From Vagococcus xieshaowenii (GTDB lineage Bacteria > Bacillota > Bacilli > Lactobacillales > Vagococcaceae): a DNA stretch of 64,000 nt. The translations under genes and the position numbers were made by a program. Below are positions 16,717 to 26,336 of the stretch, piece after piece; position 1 is the first letter of the stretch; every line of letters begins with the position of its first letter. The notes under the pieces are model-generated. The model did no database searches. It saw nothing but the letters and a program-made list of their open reading frames with translations, and was not told the origin of the DNA. Location of the stretch: positions 1,744,501-1,808,500 of the forward strand of contig NZ_CP038865.1 in assembly GCF_004792515.1 (NCBI RefSeq), read 5' to 3'.

Positions 16717-17550
16717 ATGGATTGGTTTAATATTTTAAAAGCAATTATTCTAGGAATCGTTGAAGGGATTACAGAATGGTTGCCAGTTAGTAGTACTGGA
16801 CATCTTATCTTAGTTCAAGAGTTTATTAATTTCGATGCTCGTCCTGAATTTATAGAGATGTTTAACGTTGTCATTCAATTAGGCGCTATCTTAGCGGTTG
16901 TCATTATTTTCTTCAACAAATTAAATCCTTTTGCTCCTTCAAAGAGTAAAGAGGAACAAAAAGATACTTGGTCTCTTTGGTTCAAAGTGGTAGTTGGATG
17001 TATCCCTGCAGGTATATTGGGGATTTTATTAGACGATTGGTTTGAATCGAATTTCCACAAGTTTTTACCAATTGCGATTATGTTAATCTTATACGGGGTT
17101 CTCTTTATTATTATTGAAAACTATAATAAAGGTCGCTCTCCAAAAATCAACAATTTTAAAGAGTTCACTTATCAAACTGCTTTCTTAATTGGCTTGTTCC
17201 AAGTATTAGCCTTAATGCCAGGAACATCACGTTCTGGTGCAACTATTTTAGGCGCTTTATTAATCGGAACATCACGCTTTGTTGCAACGGAATTTTCATT
17301 CTTCCTAAGTATTCCCGTCATGTTCGGTGGTAGCTTAGTGAAGTTATTAAAATTCTTTAGCGAAGGAACAGGTTTCCAAGGCGATGAGCTAACTGTTTTA
17401 TTAATCGGCTCACTTGTTTCATTCTTAGTATCAATTGTCGCGATCAAGTTCTTATTAAGCTTTATCAAAACAAATGACTTCAAACCATTCGGATGGTATC
17501 GTATTATCTTGGGTATTATCTTAATCGGTTACTGGATTATCTTCTTATAA
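16717..17550 (+). CDS. uppP: Undecaprenyl-diphosphatase UppP (BacA)
   Basis: 277 residues, polytopic. Both signature motifs are present: [15 protein letters not shown] (about 16-30) and [11 protein letters not shown] (about 168-178). It recycles undecaprenyl pyrophosphate to the monophosphate carrier for peptidoglycan and other wall polymers at the membrane and can give bacitracin tolerance. It is monocistronic, with its own promoter and terminator. Confidence 0.97.
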   Translation: MDWFNILKAIILGIVEGITEWLPVSSTGHLILVQEFINFDARPEFIEMFNVVIQLGAILAVVIIFFNKLNPFAPSKSKEEQKDTWSLWFKVVVGCIPAGILGILLDDWFESNFHKFLPIAIMLILYGVLFIIIENYNKGRSPKINNFKEFTYQTAFLIGLFQVLALMPGTSRSGATILGALLIGTSRFVATEFSFFLSIPVMFGGSLVKLLKFFSEGTGFQGDELTVLLIGSLVSFLVSIVAIKFLLSFIKTNDFKPFGWYRIILGIILIGYWIIFL

Positions 17551-17559
17551 AATAACTAC

Positions 17560-17592
17560 GGCCACTAGATTATTTTCTAGTGGTCTTTCTTA
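17560..17592 (+). terminator. uppP terminator
   Basis: Stem GGCCACTAGA (17560-17569) with TCTAGTGGTC (17576-17585) followed by TTTCTT. Confidence 0.8.
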
Positions 17593-17600
17593 TAAATAAA

Positions 17601-17616
17601 AAGCAAACGTTTACAT
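17601..17616 (+). promoter_or_regulatory. Candidate CcpA (cre) site at the galM promoter
   Basis: AAGCAAACGTTTACAT fits the cre consensus WTGNAARCGNWWWCAW in all but position 2. It lies just upstream of a -10-like TATACT/TATGAT (17625-17635) of galM, a position suited to carbon catabolite repression. Confidence 0.6.
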
Positions 17617-17659
17617 TATTGTGTTATACTATGATATATAAAATTTTAAGAGGTGACTT

Positions 17660-18685
17660 ATGACTATCACAACACAAACTTTTGGTAACGGTGCGACACT
17701 TTACACCTTAACTAACAAACATAACGTTTCACTAAGCGCAACAGACCTTGGCGCCCGTATTGTAAATTGGTACATTCCAACGACTCAAGGAACAAAAAAT
17801 ATCGTCTTAGGCTTTGATTCTTCAGATGACTACCAAACAATTGATAGCTATCTAGGAGCAACTATTGGACGCGTTGCGGGTCGCATTACAAATGGCACCT
17901 TCACTATCGATGACACGGAGTATCACGTAACAACTCAATCAGATCAAAATAACAATACGCTGCATGGTGGACCCGATAGTTTTGAAACAAAAATTTGGCA
18001 TACAACTATTAACGACGAACACAACCAATTAATTTTCACCTATAATAGCTCGGACAGTGAAAATGGCTTTCCGGGTAATTTAGAGGTTCAGGTGAGCTAC
18101 ACGTTAACAGATGATAACGAATGGTTAATTGACTATCATGCGACAACCGATCAAGCAACTTTGTTTAATCCAACCAATCATGTCTACTTCAATTTAACAG
18201 GCAATCCTGAAGAAACAATTCACGAGCATACCCTGCAATTAGCCAGTGAGACATTTGCGGTGATTAATAAAGATGTAACAGTGACCGGTGAAAAACGTAA
18301 CGTGGGTGGAACACCTTTTGACTTCCGTCAACCTAGAAAAATCGCACAAATCTATGACACGGATTATGAACAAAATGTATTAGTTGGTGGATTAGATCAT
18401 CCTTTCTTCCTAGAAAAAACAGATGGACCACAAGCAACGTTAACTAGTCCAACTGGCGATATAAAGGTTGAAATGACGACTGATGAAGAGGCCGTTGTCA
18501 TTTTTTCAGCCAACTTTGGTCCAGATAAAACAGATGAGAGCAAAAAACTGACGAACTTTACTGGTATTACATTAGAAACACAAGCAGCACCTGGTGCAAT
18601 AGAATTCGATGATTTTGGTGATATCATATTACGTCCCAATAAAGCATTTCATTCAAAAACATGTTTTAAAGTGCAATACACGTAA
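17660..18685 (+). CDS. galM: Aldose 1-epimerase (galactose mutarotase)
   Basis: 341 residues. It interconverts alpha and beta anomers of hexoses. The family pattern is clear: GARIVNWYIP, GATIGRVAGRI, NTLHGGPDSFETKIWH (active-site His), NPTNHVYFNLTG (second His), and near the C-terminus GITLETQAAPGAIE with the catalytic Glu. GAGGTGA lies before ATG 17660. No Leloir genes adjoin it. The upstream cre-like site points to catabolite control. Confidence 0.96.
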   Translation: MTITTQTFGNGATLYTLTNKHNVSLSATDLGARIVNWYIPTTQGTKNIVLGFDSSDDYQTIDSYLGATIGRVAGRITNGTFTIDDTEYHVTTQSDQNNNTLHGGPDSFETKIWHTTINDEHNQLIFTYNSSDSENGFPGNLEVQVSYTLTDDNEWLIDYHATTDQATLFNPTNHVYFNLTGNPEETIHEHTLQLASETFAVINKDVTVTGEKRNVGGTPFDFRQPRKIAQIYDTDYEQNVLVGGLDHPFFLEKTDGPQATLTSPTGDIKVEMTTDEEAVVIFSANFGPDKTDESKKLTNFTGITLETQAAPGAIEFDDFGDIILRPNKAFHSKTCFKVQYT

Positions 18686-19019
18686 GTATTCATCTAACCT
18701 AATACCCCATCTTAAAACTTATAAAATTAAAAATAAATGAATAATTGTTTTTTTTATCATTTATTTTTAATTATAAAAAACCCTTGTAAACCAACTATTA
18801 TAAGGGTTTTTATCTATTATCTTTTTTCAAATTCTCCACCTTAAAAATATCTGGTTAAAAAACAAAATAAAACTTTCACAAACGGGGGAATTATGAGAGA
18901 ATAATAAAGAGAACGATTTGCAAACGCTTACCCTTGCAGATTGTATTTATTACGTTTGTATGATTGTCAAGCTTGTTCAAATCACCTCATAAACTTAATT
19001 AACGAAAGGAAGTTATATT
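18686..19019 (+). other. galM-pepV intergenic region: two hairpins and a cre-like site
   Basis: No gene is visible. A perfect 16-bp stem (18725-18740 with 18757-18772) is followed by a canonical terminator AAAAACCCTT...AAGGGTTTTT (18776-18811). A cre-like TTGCAAACGCTTACC (18918-18932), one mismatch at its last consensus position, lies about 90 bp upstream of pepV. I found no convincing -35/-10 pair for pepV. Confidence 0.6.
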
Positions 19020-20426
19020 ATGGAAACAATCAATTGGACAAAGGAAGTTGAGAATCGTCAAGAACAGTTAATGTCTGACCTATTTGATTTATTAAGCATT
19101 AATAGTATTAAAGACGTTGAACACAAAACAGATGATATGCCTTTAGGACCAGGACCAGCAAAAGCATTATTTAAATTTTTAGAAATTGCTGAACGTGATG
19201 GATTTGTAACAAAAAACATTGAAAATGTTGCAGGACATATTGAATTTGGTGAAGGTGATGAAACATTAGGAATTTTAGGTCACGTTGACGTGGTTCCTGT
19301 TGATGATAATTGGGATAGCGATCCTTTCAAACCTGAAATTCGTGACGGCAAACTATATGCTCGTGGTTCTAGCGATGATAAAGGACCTTCAATGGCAGCA
19401 TATTACGCACTTAAAATTATTAAAGATTTAGGATTACCTACTTCTAAAAAAGTAAGATTTATTATCGGAACAGATGAAGAAAGTGGTTGGTATTGTATGG
19501 ATCGCTATCAAGCGAACGAAAAAATGCCAGACTTTGGTTTCTCTCCAGATGCTCAATTCCCAATTATCAATGGCGAAAAAGGGTTATCTACTTTTGATGT
19601 GAACTTTAATTTACCTGTTACAACTGATGGTAATTACCAATTAACCTCTTTCACAGCAGGTTTACGTACTAATATGGTACCTGGTGATGCACACGCAACG
19701 TTATTAGTAAATCAAAAAGATGATACATTAGAAGAACGCTTTAACGCTTTCTTAGCTGACAATAATTTACAAGGTAGCCTTACTTCTAATGACAACAACG
19801 TAACATTAGAAGTTATTGGTAAAGCGGCTCATGCTCAAAATCCAAAAGCAGGTGTAAATGCTGCGACTTTCTTAGCTACTTTCTTAGCTAACGAAGCATT
19901 AGATGCATCTGGTAAAGAATATGTCTCTACGACAGCTAAATTCTTACACAATGACCCTTCTGGTGAATTAACAGGTATTAACCATACTGATAGCGTGATG
20001 GGTGAATTAACATCAAGCCCTAATATTTTTGCTTACACACCTGGAGAAGAACAATTAATTTCGATTAATATTCGTTTCCCTCAAGGTATTGATGCTGAAA
20101 CAATCATTAAAAACTTATCAGCAACATTCCCTAACGCAACAGTTGCTCCTCAAGCTGGTTTACAAGGACCTCACTATGTATCAGCTGATGATGAATTAGT
20201 TAAAACATTATTAGAAGTATACGAAGAACATACTGGCCAAAAAGGTGCAGAAAAAACAATTGGTGGCGGAACATACGGACGTCTATTCGAACGCGGTGTT
20301 GCTTATGGCGCATTATTCCCAGGACGCGAAGATGTTATGCACCAAGCAAATGAATACATGCATGTCGAAGATATTTACAAATCTGCTATTATTTATGCAG
20401 ATGCCATTTATCGTTTAATCAAATAG
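19020..20426 (+). CDS. pepV: Dipeptidase PepV, M20 metallopeptidase
   Basis: 468 residues, the usual PepV length. It hydrolyses dipeptides in the cytosol, part of peptide use by lactic acid bacteria. Zinc ligands and catalytic residues are visible in LGHVDVVPVDDNWDSDPF (His, Asp), ARGSSDDKGP (bridging Asp), GTDEESGW (catalytic Glu pair), FSPDAQFP (Asp) and MHQANEYMHVED near the end (His). The next gene is an OPT-type peptide transporter, so uptake and cleavage may be linked. A cre-like site lies upstream. Confidence 0.95.
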   Translation: METINWTKEVENRQEQLMSDLFDLLSINSIKDVEHKTDDMPLGPGPAKALFKFLEIAERDGFVTKNIENVAGHIEFGEGDETLGILGHVDVVPVDDNWDSDPFKPEIRDGKLYARGSSDDKGPSMAAYYALKIIKDLGLPTSKKVRFIIGTDEESGWYCMDRYQANEKMPDFGFSPDAQFPIINGEKGLSTFDVNFNLPVTTDGNYQLTSFTAGLRTNMVPGDAHATLLVNQKDDTLEERFNAFLADNNLQGSLTSNDNNVTLEVIGKAAHAQNPKAGVNAATFLATFLANEALDASGKEYVSTTAKFLHNDPSGELTGINHTDSVMGELTSSPNIFAYTPGEEQLISINIRFPQGIDAETIIKNLSATFPNATVAPQAGLQGPHYVSADDELVKTLLEVYEEHTGQKGAEKTIGGGTYGRLFERGVAYGALFPGREDVMHQANEYMHVEDIYKSAIIYADAIYRLIK

Positions 20427-20456
20427 ACACTGTATACCTACTCATTAAAGTAAATG

Positions 20457-20526
20457 GTGTGACAATAAGCAGAACTCGACAAAAATCACTCGTAATTTTT
20501 GAACGAGTTCTCTTATTGTCCAACAC
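20457..20526 (+). other. Long imperfect stem-loop between pepV and the OPT gene
   Basis: GTGTGACAATAAG (20457-20469) pairs with CTTATTGTCCAACAC (20512-20526) apart from two unpaired bases. Inside, AACTCG pairs with CGAGTT and AAAAAT with ATTTTT, so nearly the whole 70 nt folds. No T-run follows, so it is not a classical terminator. It may act as a processing or stability element between pepV and the transporter. Confidence 0.5.
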
Positions 20527-20565
20527 TATTTATCTTAAAAAATAAATTAATGGAGGAATTTGTAC

Positions 20566-22491
20566 ATGAATAAGTTGTCCAAAGGTGCCTACTCGGGCGT
20601 CAAAGGAAAAGATTACAAACCCTATGTTCCTGATGGTAAGAACAGGAAAAATGGGGGCAATTTAATTATTATTGCAGGTATTATTTTATCGGCTATCTTT
20701 GCTGCTTCAACTACCTATTCAGGAATGAAAGTTGGGTTAACAGTTGCTGCTGGTATTCCAGGATCAATTATTGGTTCAGGGATTGTCGCATTATTTTCTA
20801 AAGAAAAAAATATTCTATCAAAAAATATTTTGTCTGGGATGTCTACTGCCGGAGAAGGTATTGCGAGTGGTTTAATTTTCGTATTACCGGCTATTATTTT
20901 AATTGGAGGAAAAGTTAATTTCTTCGAAGGTGTATTAATTGGTGGTACTGCTGTCTTAGTAAGTATCGGGGTAATTGGATTAGTTCAAGATTACTTATTA
21001 GTTGAAGAACACGGTAACTTAGTTTACCCTGAAGCCATGGCGATTTCAGAGTCCCTAGTAGCTTCTAATTCCGGTGGTGATTCACTTAAAAATATGGGAA
21101 TTGGATTTGGTATTAGTGGTGTCATTACTGCTGCGACCTCTTCTGTTTTTGGTTGGATTAACAATATTGTGACATATTCAACTAATGGACTTTATAAAAC
21201 TAAATTCGACCTAGAAGCCAATCCTATGTTAGTCGGTATTGGATTTATTGTCGGATTAGACGTGGCATTAACGATGTTTGCTGGGGCACTTCTAACAAAC
21301 TTCATGTTAATCCCATTAATTGCTTACTTCACTGAAATGGCTGCAAGCAGTGAAACTGTTTGGAACGCTAGCTCTATATTAGTTAAAGATGCAACAGTTA
21401 CAGATATTGCAGGTTCTTATACAAAATATATTGGTGCTGGTATGATGATCAGTGGTGGGTTAATCGGTGCTATCAAATTAATCCCAACTATCGTAAGTTC
21501 AATCAAAGCAACTTTAGCTGCTAAAAAAGATACAACAAACGGCAACAACGAAGCTGCTGGTGTTGGTATCCTATTAGCAGGAGTTATTTTAACCTTTGTA
21601 ATGGGATTTGTTATTTCTAAAAATATCTTTATCGCTTTATTTATTGGTCTAGTTTCATTAATTTTAAGTGCATTATTTGCAATCGTTGCAGGACGTTTAA
21701 CTGGGACAATTGGAACATCAAACTTACCTGTATCAGGTATGACAATTGCTTCTTTAGTTATTATGACCTTAATCTTTGTTATTATGGGATGGACATCTCA
21801 AGCTGATAACATTATGTTATTATTATTCGCTACTTTCGTTGTAGTAGTTATTTCTACAGCTGGTGGCTATACTCAGTCTCAAAAAGCAACATTCATTATG
21901 GGCGGAAGCAATAATGAAATGAGAAAATACTATATGATTGCTGCTTTAGTTGGTGTTGTCGTAGTAGTTGGTGTTATTGATATCTTAGCACCTCAATTAC
22001 AATTAACAGGTGATGAAATACAATTTGCTGTTCCTCAAGCAAACTTAATGGCTACATTAACTCAAGGGATCATGCAAGGTGAATTACCTTGGTTAATGAT
22101 CATTTCCGGAATAGTATTAGGAATTATCTTCTTCCTATTAGATTTATCTGTTATGAGTTTAGCTGTAGGTCTTTACTTACCTATTTCAACAACTTCTATC
22201 ATCTTAGTTGGTGCCTTACTTAAAGTATTTGTTGAAAAAACAACAAAAGATGAACTTACTCGTGAAAGCCGTATCTCAAGCGGGATTAGTTTATCTTCTG
22301 GTTTAATTGCTGGTGGTTCAATTATCGGCTTGTTAGGTATTATCTTACAAATCACTGGTATCGTAGATGTTGCCACACCTTCTGGCTTCTTTAGCGGTAA
22401 CTCTGGTGCATATCTATTACTTGTTGTTTTACTCGTTACTTCATTAATTCCTATCTTACGTACTAAAGCGTCTAAACAAGGAATTGAATAA
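20566..22491 (+). CDS. OPT-family oligopeptide transporter
   Basis: 641 residues with about 14-16 hydrophobic segments. Near the N-terminus ASTTYSGMKVGLTVAAGIPGS matches the conserved opening of the OPT family, followed by LVYPEAMAISESLVASNSGG. Members are proton-coupled importers of small peptides or metal chelates. The start is ATG 20566, 9 bp after GGAGG, rather than the in-frame TTG six bases earlier. A PqqD-like gene follows after 2 bp and is surely cotranscribed; pepV lies upstream. A peptide substrate is the simplest inference. Confidence 0.9.
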   Translation: MNKLSKGAYSGVKGKDYKPYVPDGKNRKNGGNLIIIAGIILSAIFAASTTYSGMKVGLTVAAGIPGSIIGSGIVALFSKEKNILSKNILSGMSTAGEGIASGLIFVLPAIILIGGKVNFFEGVLIGGTAVLVSIGVIGLVQDYLLVEEHGNLVYPEAMAISESLVASNSGGDSLKNMGIGFGISGVITAATSSVFGWINNIVTYSTNGLYKTKFDLEANPMLVGIGFIVGLDVALTMFAGALLTNFMLIPLIAYFTEMAASSETVWNASSILVKDATVTDIAGSYTKYIGAGMMISGGLIGAIKLIPTIVSSIKATLAAKKDTTNGNNEAAGVGILLAGVILTFVMGFVISKNIFIALFIGLVSLILSALFAIVAGRLTGTIGTSNLPVSGMTIASLVIMTLIFVIMGWTSQADNIMLLLFATFVVVVISTAGGYTQSQKATFIMGGSNNEMRKYYMIAALVGVVVVVGVIDILAPQLQLTGDEIQFAVPQANLMATLTQGIMQGELPWLMIISGIVLGIIFFLLDLSVMSLAVGLYLPISTTSIILVGALLKVFVEKTTKDELTRESRISSGISLSSGLIAGGSIIGLLGIILQITGIVDVATPSGFFSGNSGAYLLLVVLLVTSLIPILRTKASKQGIE

Positions 22492-22493
22492 CG

Positions 22494-22826
22494 ATGTTAA
22501 CTGATTTAGCACAAGTCTATCAAATTGCACCTGATTTAAATTATACTGTCGAGGATGGGCTTGTTACGATTGTTCAAGAGCAAAATCATTGGATTCAACG
22601 TCTAGTACGAAAATTAAAATTCAAATTACCAGAAACCTCTTCTCTGACATTAGATCCCTACGGAAGTTTTATATTTCAACAAATTAATGGAAAACTTAGC
22701 GTAGAAGAAATTGGAGAACTATTAGGTGAACAATTTGAAGAAGCCAATAATCAGCTCTATGAACGTCTAATCACCTATCTCAACTATTTATCTTTTGAAA
22801 AAAAATATGTCTATCTAGTAAAATAA
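22494..22826 (+). CDS. PqqD-family protein (RRE-like peptide-binding domain)
   Basis: 110 residues. SSLTLDPYGSFIFQQINGKLSVEEIGELLGE matches the PqqD winged-helix core: the L-D-x-x-G-x-x-I-(W/F)xxI(D/N)G pattern with helices after it (about residues 50-80). PqqD domains bind leader peptides of ribosomally made natural products, but no precursor or radical-SAM gene is near. Here it directly follows an OPT transporter (2-bp gap), so it may bind or gate peptides for that transporter. AAGGA lies about 9 bp upstream of ATG, inside the end of the OPT gene. Confidence 0.8.
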   Translation: MLTDLAQVYQIAPDLNYTVEDGLVTIVQEQNHWIQRLVRKLKFKLPETSSLTLDPYGSFIFQQINGKLSVEEIGELLGEQFEEANNQLYERLITYLNYLSFEKKYVYLVK

Positions 22827-22833
22827 TTTTTAT

Positions 22834-22887
22834 TGACCTTTCAAGGTAAGATGTTCATTCTAACGTTGAAAGGTCCTATTTTATAGT
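22834..22887 (+). terminator. Probable terminator after the PqqD-like gene
   Basis: GACCTTTCAA pairs with TTGAAAGGTC across a loop of about 20 nt and is followed by CTATTTTAT. The U-tract is imperfect, so partial read-through into the next gene is possible. Confidence 0.5.
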
Positions 22888-22917
22888 CTCTAGACTAGTA
22901 ATACGGGGTGATCTATT

Positions 22918-23205
22918 ATGACTAAAAAAGAACGCTTAGATTTCGTTACAGATCGTATTGGTAAAAAACGGATTATCCTTAGAACCCGTACTGAAGTATT
23001 GATGGAACAATTATTAGAACAACCGTTTATGAAAGAGGATCTTATTATCATTAATCGAGGAGCTTCACCTGCTTATCTGGATGGCTATTTATCTTATAAG
23101 TCTCTTGATGCTCTAAAATTATTTATTCAAGAATCATCATTAATTCATGAAGAGGACATCCATCTATCTCTCAATATAGGTCTAAGTGATTTATATCCTT
23201 TATAA
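22918..23205 (+). CDS. Hypothetical protein, 95 aa
   Basis: I do not recognise it. It is soluble, with a basic N-terminal third (MTKKERLDFVTDRIGKKRII) followed by mixed helix/strand sequence and the end GLSDLYPL. A GGGGTGAT site precedes ATG 22918, and a strong bidirectional terminator follows. It may be the third gene of the OPT-PqqD unit, or separate if the hairpin at 22834-22887 stops transcription. Confidence 0.65.
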   Translation: MTKKERLDFVTDRIGKKRIILRTRTEVLMEQLLEQPFMKEDLIIINRGASPAYLDGYLSYKSLDALKLFIQESSLIHEEDIHLSLNIGLSDLYPL

Positions 23206-23210
23206 CAGAT

Positions 23211-23261
23211 AAAAAAGAAACGTCAAGAAGGGCTAATACCCGTTCTTGACGTTTCTTTTTT
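23211..23261. terminator. Bidirectional terminator between the 95-aa gene and msrB
   Basis: A 19-bp perfect stem (23211-23229 with 23243-23261) carrying GAAACGTCAAGAA on its left arm, A/T tracts on both sides, between convergent genes. Confidence 0.9.
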
Positions 23262-23263
23262 GC

Positions 23264-23698
23264 TTATTTTTGCTCAAACAAGACCAAATATTCACCATAT
23301 CCTTGTTTAGCCATTTCACTAACTGGTACAAAGCGTAACGCCGCACCATTGATACAATAACGTAAACCACCTGCTTCAGCTGGACCGTCTGTAAATACAT
23401 GTCCTAAATGTGAATCCGATTGACTACTACGCACTTCCACTCGTGCACGACTTAATTTAAAGTCATCTAATTCCTGTAATGTCGCAATCGGTTTAGTAAA
23501 CGATGGCCAACCGCACCCCGCATCATATTTATCCAAGGAACAAAATAGTGGCTCGCCCCCAACAATATCGACGTAAATCCCATCTTCTTCAAGAGTATCG
23601 TACTCACTTGAAAAGGGCATCTCCGTTCCACTTTCTTGTGTTACTTCATATTGTAACGGTGTTAATTTCGACTTTAGTTCTTCTTTAGATGGCTTCAT
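23264..23698 (-). CDS. msrB: Peptide-methionine (R)-S-oxide reductase MsrB
   Basis: 144 residues. It reduces methionine-R-sulfoxide in oxidised proteins. The catalytic cysteine is in [11 protein letters not shown]; substrate-pocket segments [11 protein letters not shown] and [12 protein letters not shown] are standard. The two CxxC zinc pairs of some MsrBs are absent, as in many Firmicutes. GAGG lies 8 bp before ATG 23698. Last gene of the leftward mutS-mutL-maf-msrB block. Confidence 0.96.
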   Translation of the reverse strand: MKPSKEELKSKLTPLQYEVTQESGTEMPFSSEYDTLEEDGIYVDIVGGEPLFCSLDKYDAGCGWPSFTKPIATLQELDDFKLSRARVEVRSSQSDSHLGHVFTDGPAEAGGLRYCINGAALRFVPVSEMAKQGYGEYLVLFEQK

Positions 23699-23716
23699 TA
23701 TACCAACCTCATTTCT

Positions 23717-24271
23717 TTAGAAACTTTTCAAACATTCATTGACCAACCCTACTGGGAAACCAACAATTGCATAATAATCTCCAATAATCTCTTTAACAAA
23801 AACAGCTGCCCCACCTTGGATACCATAAGCCCCAGCTTTATCCATCGGTTCGTTCGTTGCAACATAGGCATCTATTTGTGCCTCATCTAAAGGATAAAAC
23901 GTCACACGCGCTTGTGCAAGTTTGGTGATTTGCTTGTCTTTTGATAATAACGTTAAACCTGTTAAGACTTCGTGTGTACGATCAGAATAACGCTGTAACA
24001 TCTCTTTAGCCTCTTGATGATCGACAGGCTTACCTAATATTTCACCATCTAATACCACAACCGTATCACAGCCTATGACTAGACTCTCAGGATATTCCTT
24101 AAAAATATGGGCTGCTTTTTGTTGGGACATGCGTAAAACATAGTCTTCTGGGCTAATGCCAGGCGTCACTGTTTCATCTATATCCGCAGGCATTACGTCA
24201 AATGCTTCGGTAATCAACGCTAATAATTCTTTTCTTCTTGGTGATTGTGAGGCTAAAATAATTTTTTTCAT
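23717..24271 (-). CDS. maf: Maf-type nucleotide pyrophosphatase
   Basis: 184 residues. Opening ILASQSPRRKELL is the Maf signature; GCDTVVVLDGEILGKP and the KAGAYGIQG loop complete the active site. The family hydrolyses dTTP/UTP or modified nucleoside triphosphates and slows septation when overproduced. It lies 35 bp downstream of mutL and 18 bp upstream of msrB in the same transcript. Confidence 0.94.
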   Translation of the reverse strand: MKKIILASQSPRRKELLALITEAFDVMPADIDETVTPGISPEDYVLRMSQQKAAHIFKEYPESLVIGCDTVVVLDGEILGKPVDHQEAKEMLQRYSDRTHEVLTGLTLLSKDKQITKLAQARVTFYPLDEAQIDAYVATNEPMDKAGAYGIQGGAAVFVKEIIGDYYAIVGFPVGLVNECLKSF

Positions 24272-24306
24272 ACGCTTCTTCTTTCTCTTGAATGATTAGC
24301 TAAAAG

Positions 24307-26325
24307 CTAGTGTGGGTCTTGAATACGTTTAAACATTTTTTCCATTTCTTGATTAGTAAAATGGACTAAAACAGGACGACCGTGTGGACAATTATAAGGA
24401 TTTTCACATTTGGCTAAATCTTCTAATAATTGACGGGCTTGATTGGCTTCTAGATGATGGTTAGCTTTAATTGATTTTTTACAACTCATCATAATAGCAG
24501 TATCTTCACGGAACTTTGCGACACTGACTTTGCCCGTATGAAGTAACGTATCAATCATTTCACGAATAATTGCTTCCTCTTCCCCTTTTGGATACCAAGT
24601 TGGATGAGAACGCACGATGAAACTGTTACTGCCAAACGGTTCTAAGTGAATCCCGACCTCTTGTAGAAGAGATTCTTTTTCCTGTATTTTTAACAAATCC
24701 GAACGAGGATATTCTAATACGATAGGAATTAATAACTCTTGTAAATCTGACCCCACGTCACCGATTTTTTTACGGTAATATTCATATTTAATTCGTTCTT
24801 GCGCTGCATGTTGATCTACAATGAATAGACCTTCTTCACTTTGTGCAAATAAATACGTCCCATGCATTTGGCCAAAATATTCTAATTGAGGGAATGCTTG
24901 TTGTACAGGTTCTTCTAAAGTAGCCGCTTCTTCAGCGACGACTAACGACTCTTCTATCACTACAGGTGAGGACTCATTAAATGGATTAGCTAACTTCTCT
25001 AATGAAATATTAGTGATATCAATGAGACGCCCTTCATGACTTGGATCAATCGACAGCTGATCACTAATTGAGCTATTTTCAGGGGCTACTTTAGATTCGA
25101 TAAACGGCTCTAGTGGTTGAGGAGCTTTTGATTTATCTACATAAAAACGACCACTTGTCGCATCATAAGCTAGACCTGTTTTGCCTACTGTTTTTGGTGT
25201 TGTTTCTTCGGAAGATGTGGTATTTAATTCTTTTAATTTTGATTGTACCTCGTCATTAGTTAAACGTAATTGCTCAACTGCTTGTTCTTTAGGTACTTTC
25301 TTTTTGAAAATATCTTTGGTATCTACTTGAGGAACTAGACGTTGCGCTTCAAAAACGGCTTTAATACTTGTTTCAACTAGGTGCATCAGTTCCGCCTCTT
25401 TACTCAAACGAACTTCTTGCTTAGTTGGATGAACATTGACATCGACTAATAAGGGATCCATCTCAATTTGTAAAACAGCAATTGGATAGCGACCCACCAT
25501 CAATTTCGAACCATAACCAGCAATAATGGCTTTGTTAAGGGAGTAGTTACGAATATAGCGACCATTAATAATAACAGAAATATATTGACGACCAGCTCTT
25601 GTTAGTTCTGGCAATGAAACATATCCCGAAAGTTTAAAGTCTAAGTCTTCTCCATTGATAGCTAACATTTTTTTAGCCGTTGTGACGCCATAAATCCCTG
25701 CAATTGCTTGTTTCAAGTCACCGTTACCGGTTGTACGAAGCATTTGATTCCCATCATGGACTAATCGAAACGCAATCGTAGGATGACTCATTGCTAAACG
25801 ATTTAATAAGTCTACAATATTAGATAGTTCCGTCTGTAAAGTTTTGACATATTTCAAACGAGCAGGCGTATTATAGAACAAATCTGCTACTGTTATACTT
25901 GTCCCTTTACGAAGAGAGTGCGGTTTATGTTCGATTACTTTTCCACCTTCTAGATAGACATAACTACCTTCTGATTCACCTGTAGAGGTTTCTAGGGTAA
26001 AGCGAGAAACCGATGCAATACTCGGCAGGGCCTCTCCACGAAAACCTAATGTTTTAATACGAAATAAATCATCTTGCGTTAAAATTTTACTCGTTGCATG
26101 ACGTTTAAAGGCATTTAAGACATCATCTGATTCAATGCCTTCTCCATTATCAATGACTTGGATCGTTTTTAATCCGGCTTCTTCTAGATGAATATCAATC
26201 TGTGTGCTGCCAGCATCAATAGCATTTTCAACTAACTCTTTAACCACCGAAGCGGGACGTTCGACGACTTCTCCAGCAGCAATTTGATTCGCCAGTTGTT
26301 CTGAAAGCTCTTGAATTTTGCTCAT
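24307..26325 (-). CDS. mutL: DNA mismatch repair protein MutL
   Basis: 672 residues. The N-terminal GHKL ATPase has ELVENAIDAG (about 31-40), DNGEGI and GFRGEAL. A variable linker spans about 340-480. The C-terminal endonuclease domain is intact, with DQHAAQERIKYE near 504, SCKKSIKANHHL and NCPHGRPVLV near 645. It therefore belongs to the nicking class used where no MutH exists. GGAGG lies before ATG 26325, 11 bp after the mutS stop. Confidence 0.97.
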   Translation of the reverse strand: MSKIQELSEQLANQIAAGEVVERPASVVKELVENAIDAGSTQIDIHLEEAGLKTIQVIDNGEGIESDDVLNAFKRHATSKILTQDDLFRIKTLGFRGEALPSIASVSRFTLETSTGESEGSYVYLEGGKVIEHKPHSLRKGTSITVADLFYNTPARLKYVKTLQTELSNIVDLLNRLAMSHPTIAFRLVHDGNQMLRTTGNGDLKQAIAGIYGVTTAKKMLAINGEDLDFKLSGYVSLPELTRAGRQYISVIINGRYIRNYSLNKAIIAGYGSKLMVGRYPIAVLQIEMDPLLVDVNVHPTKQEVRLSKEAELMHLVETSIKAVFEAQRLVPQVDTKDIFKKKVPKEQAVEQLRLTNDEVQSKLKELNTTSSEETTPKTVGKTGLAYDATSGRFYVDKSKAPQPLEPFIESKVAPENSSISDQLSIDPSHEGRLIDITNISLEKLANPFNESSPVVIEESLVVAEEAATLEEPVQQAFPQLEYFGQMHGTYLFAQSEEGLFIVDQHAAQERIKYEYYRKKIGDVGSDLQELLIPIVLEYPRSDLLKIQEKESLLQEVGIHLEPFGSNSFIVRSHPTWYPKGEEEAIIREMIDTLLHTGKVSVAKFREDTAIMMSCKKSIKANHHLEANQARQLLEDLAKCENPYNCPHGRPVLVHFTNQEMEKMFKRIQDPH

Positions 26326-26336
26326 GTCTTAACCTC

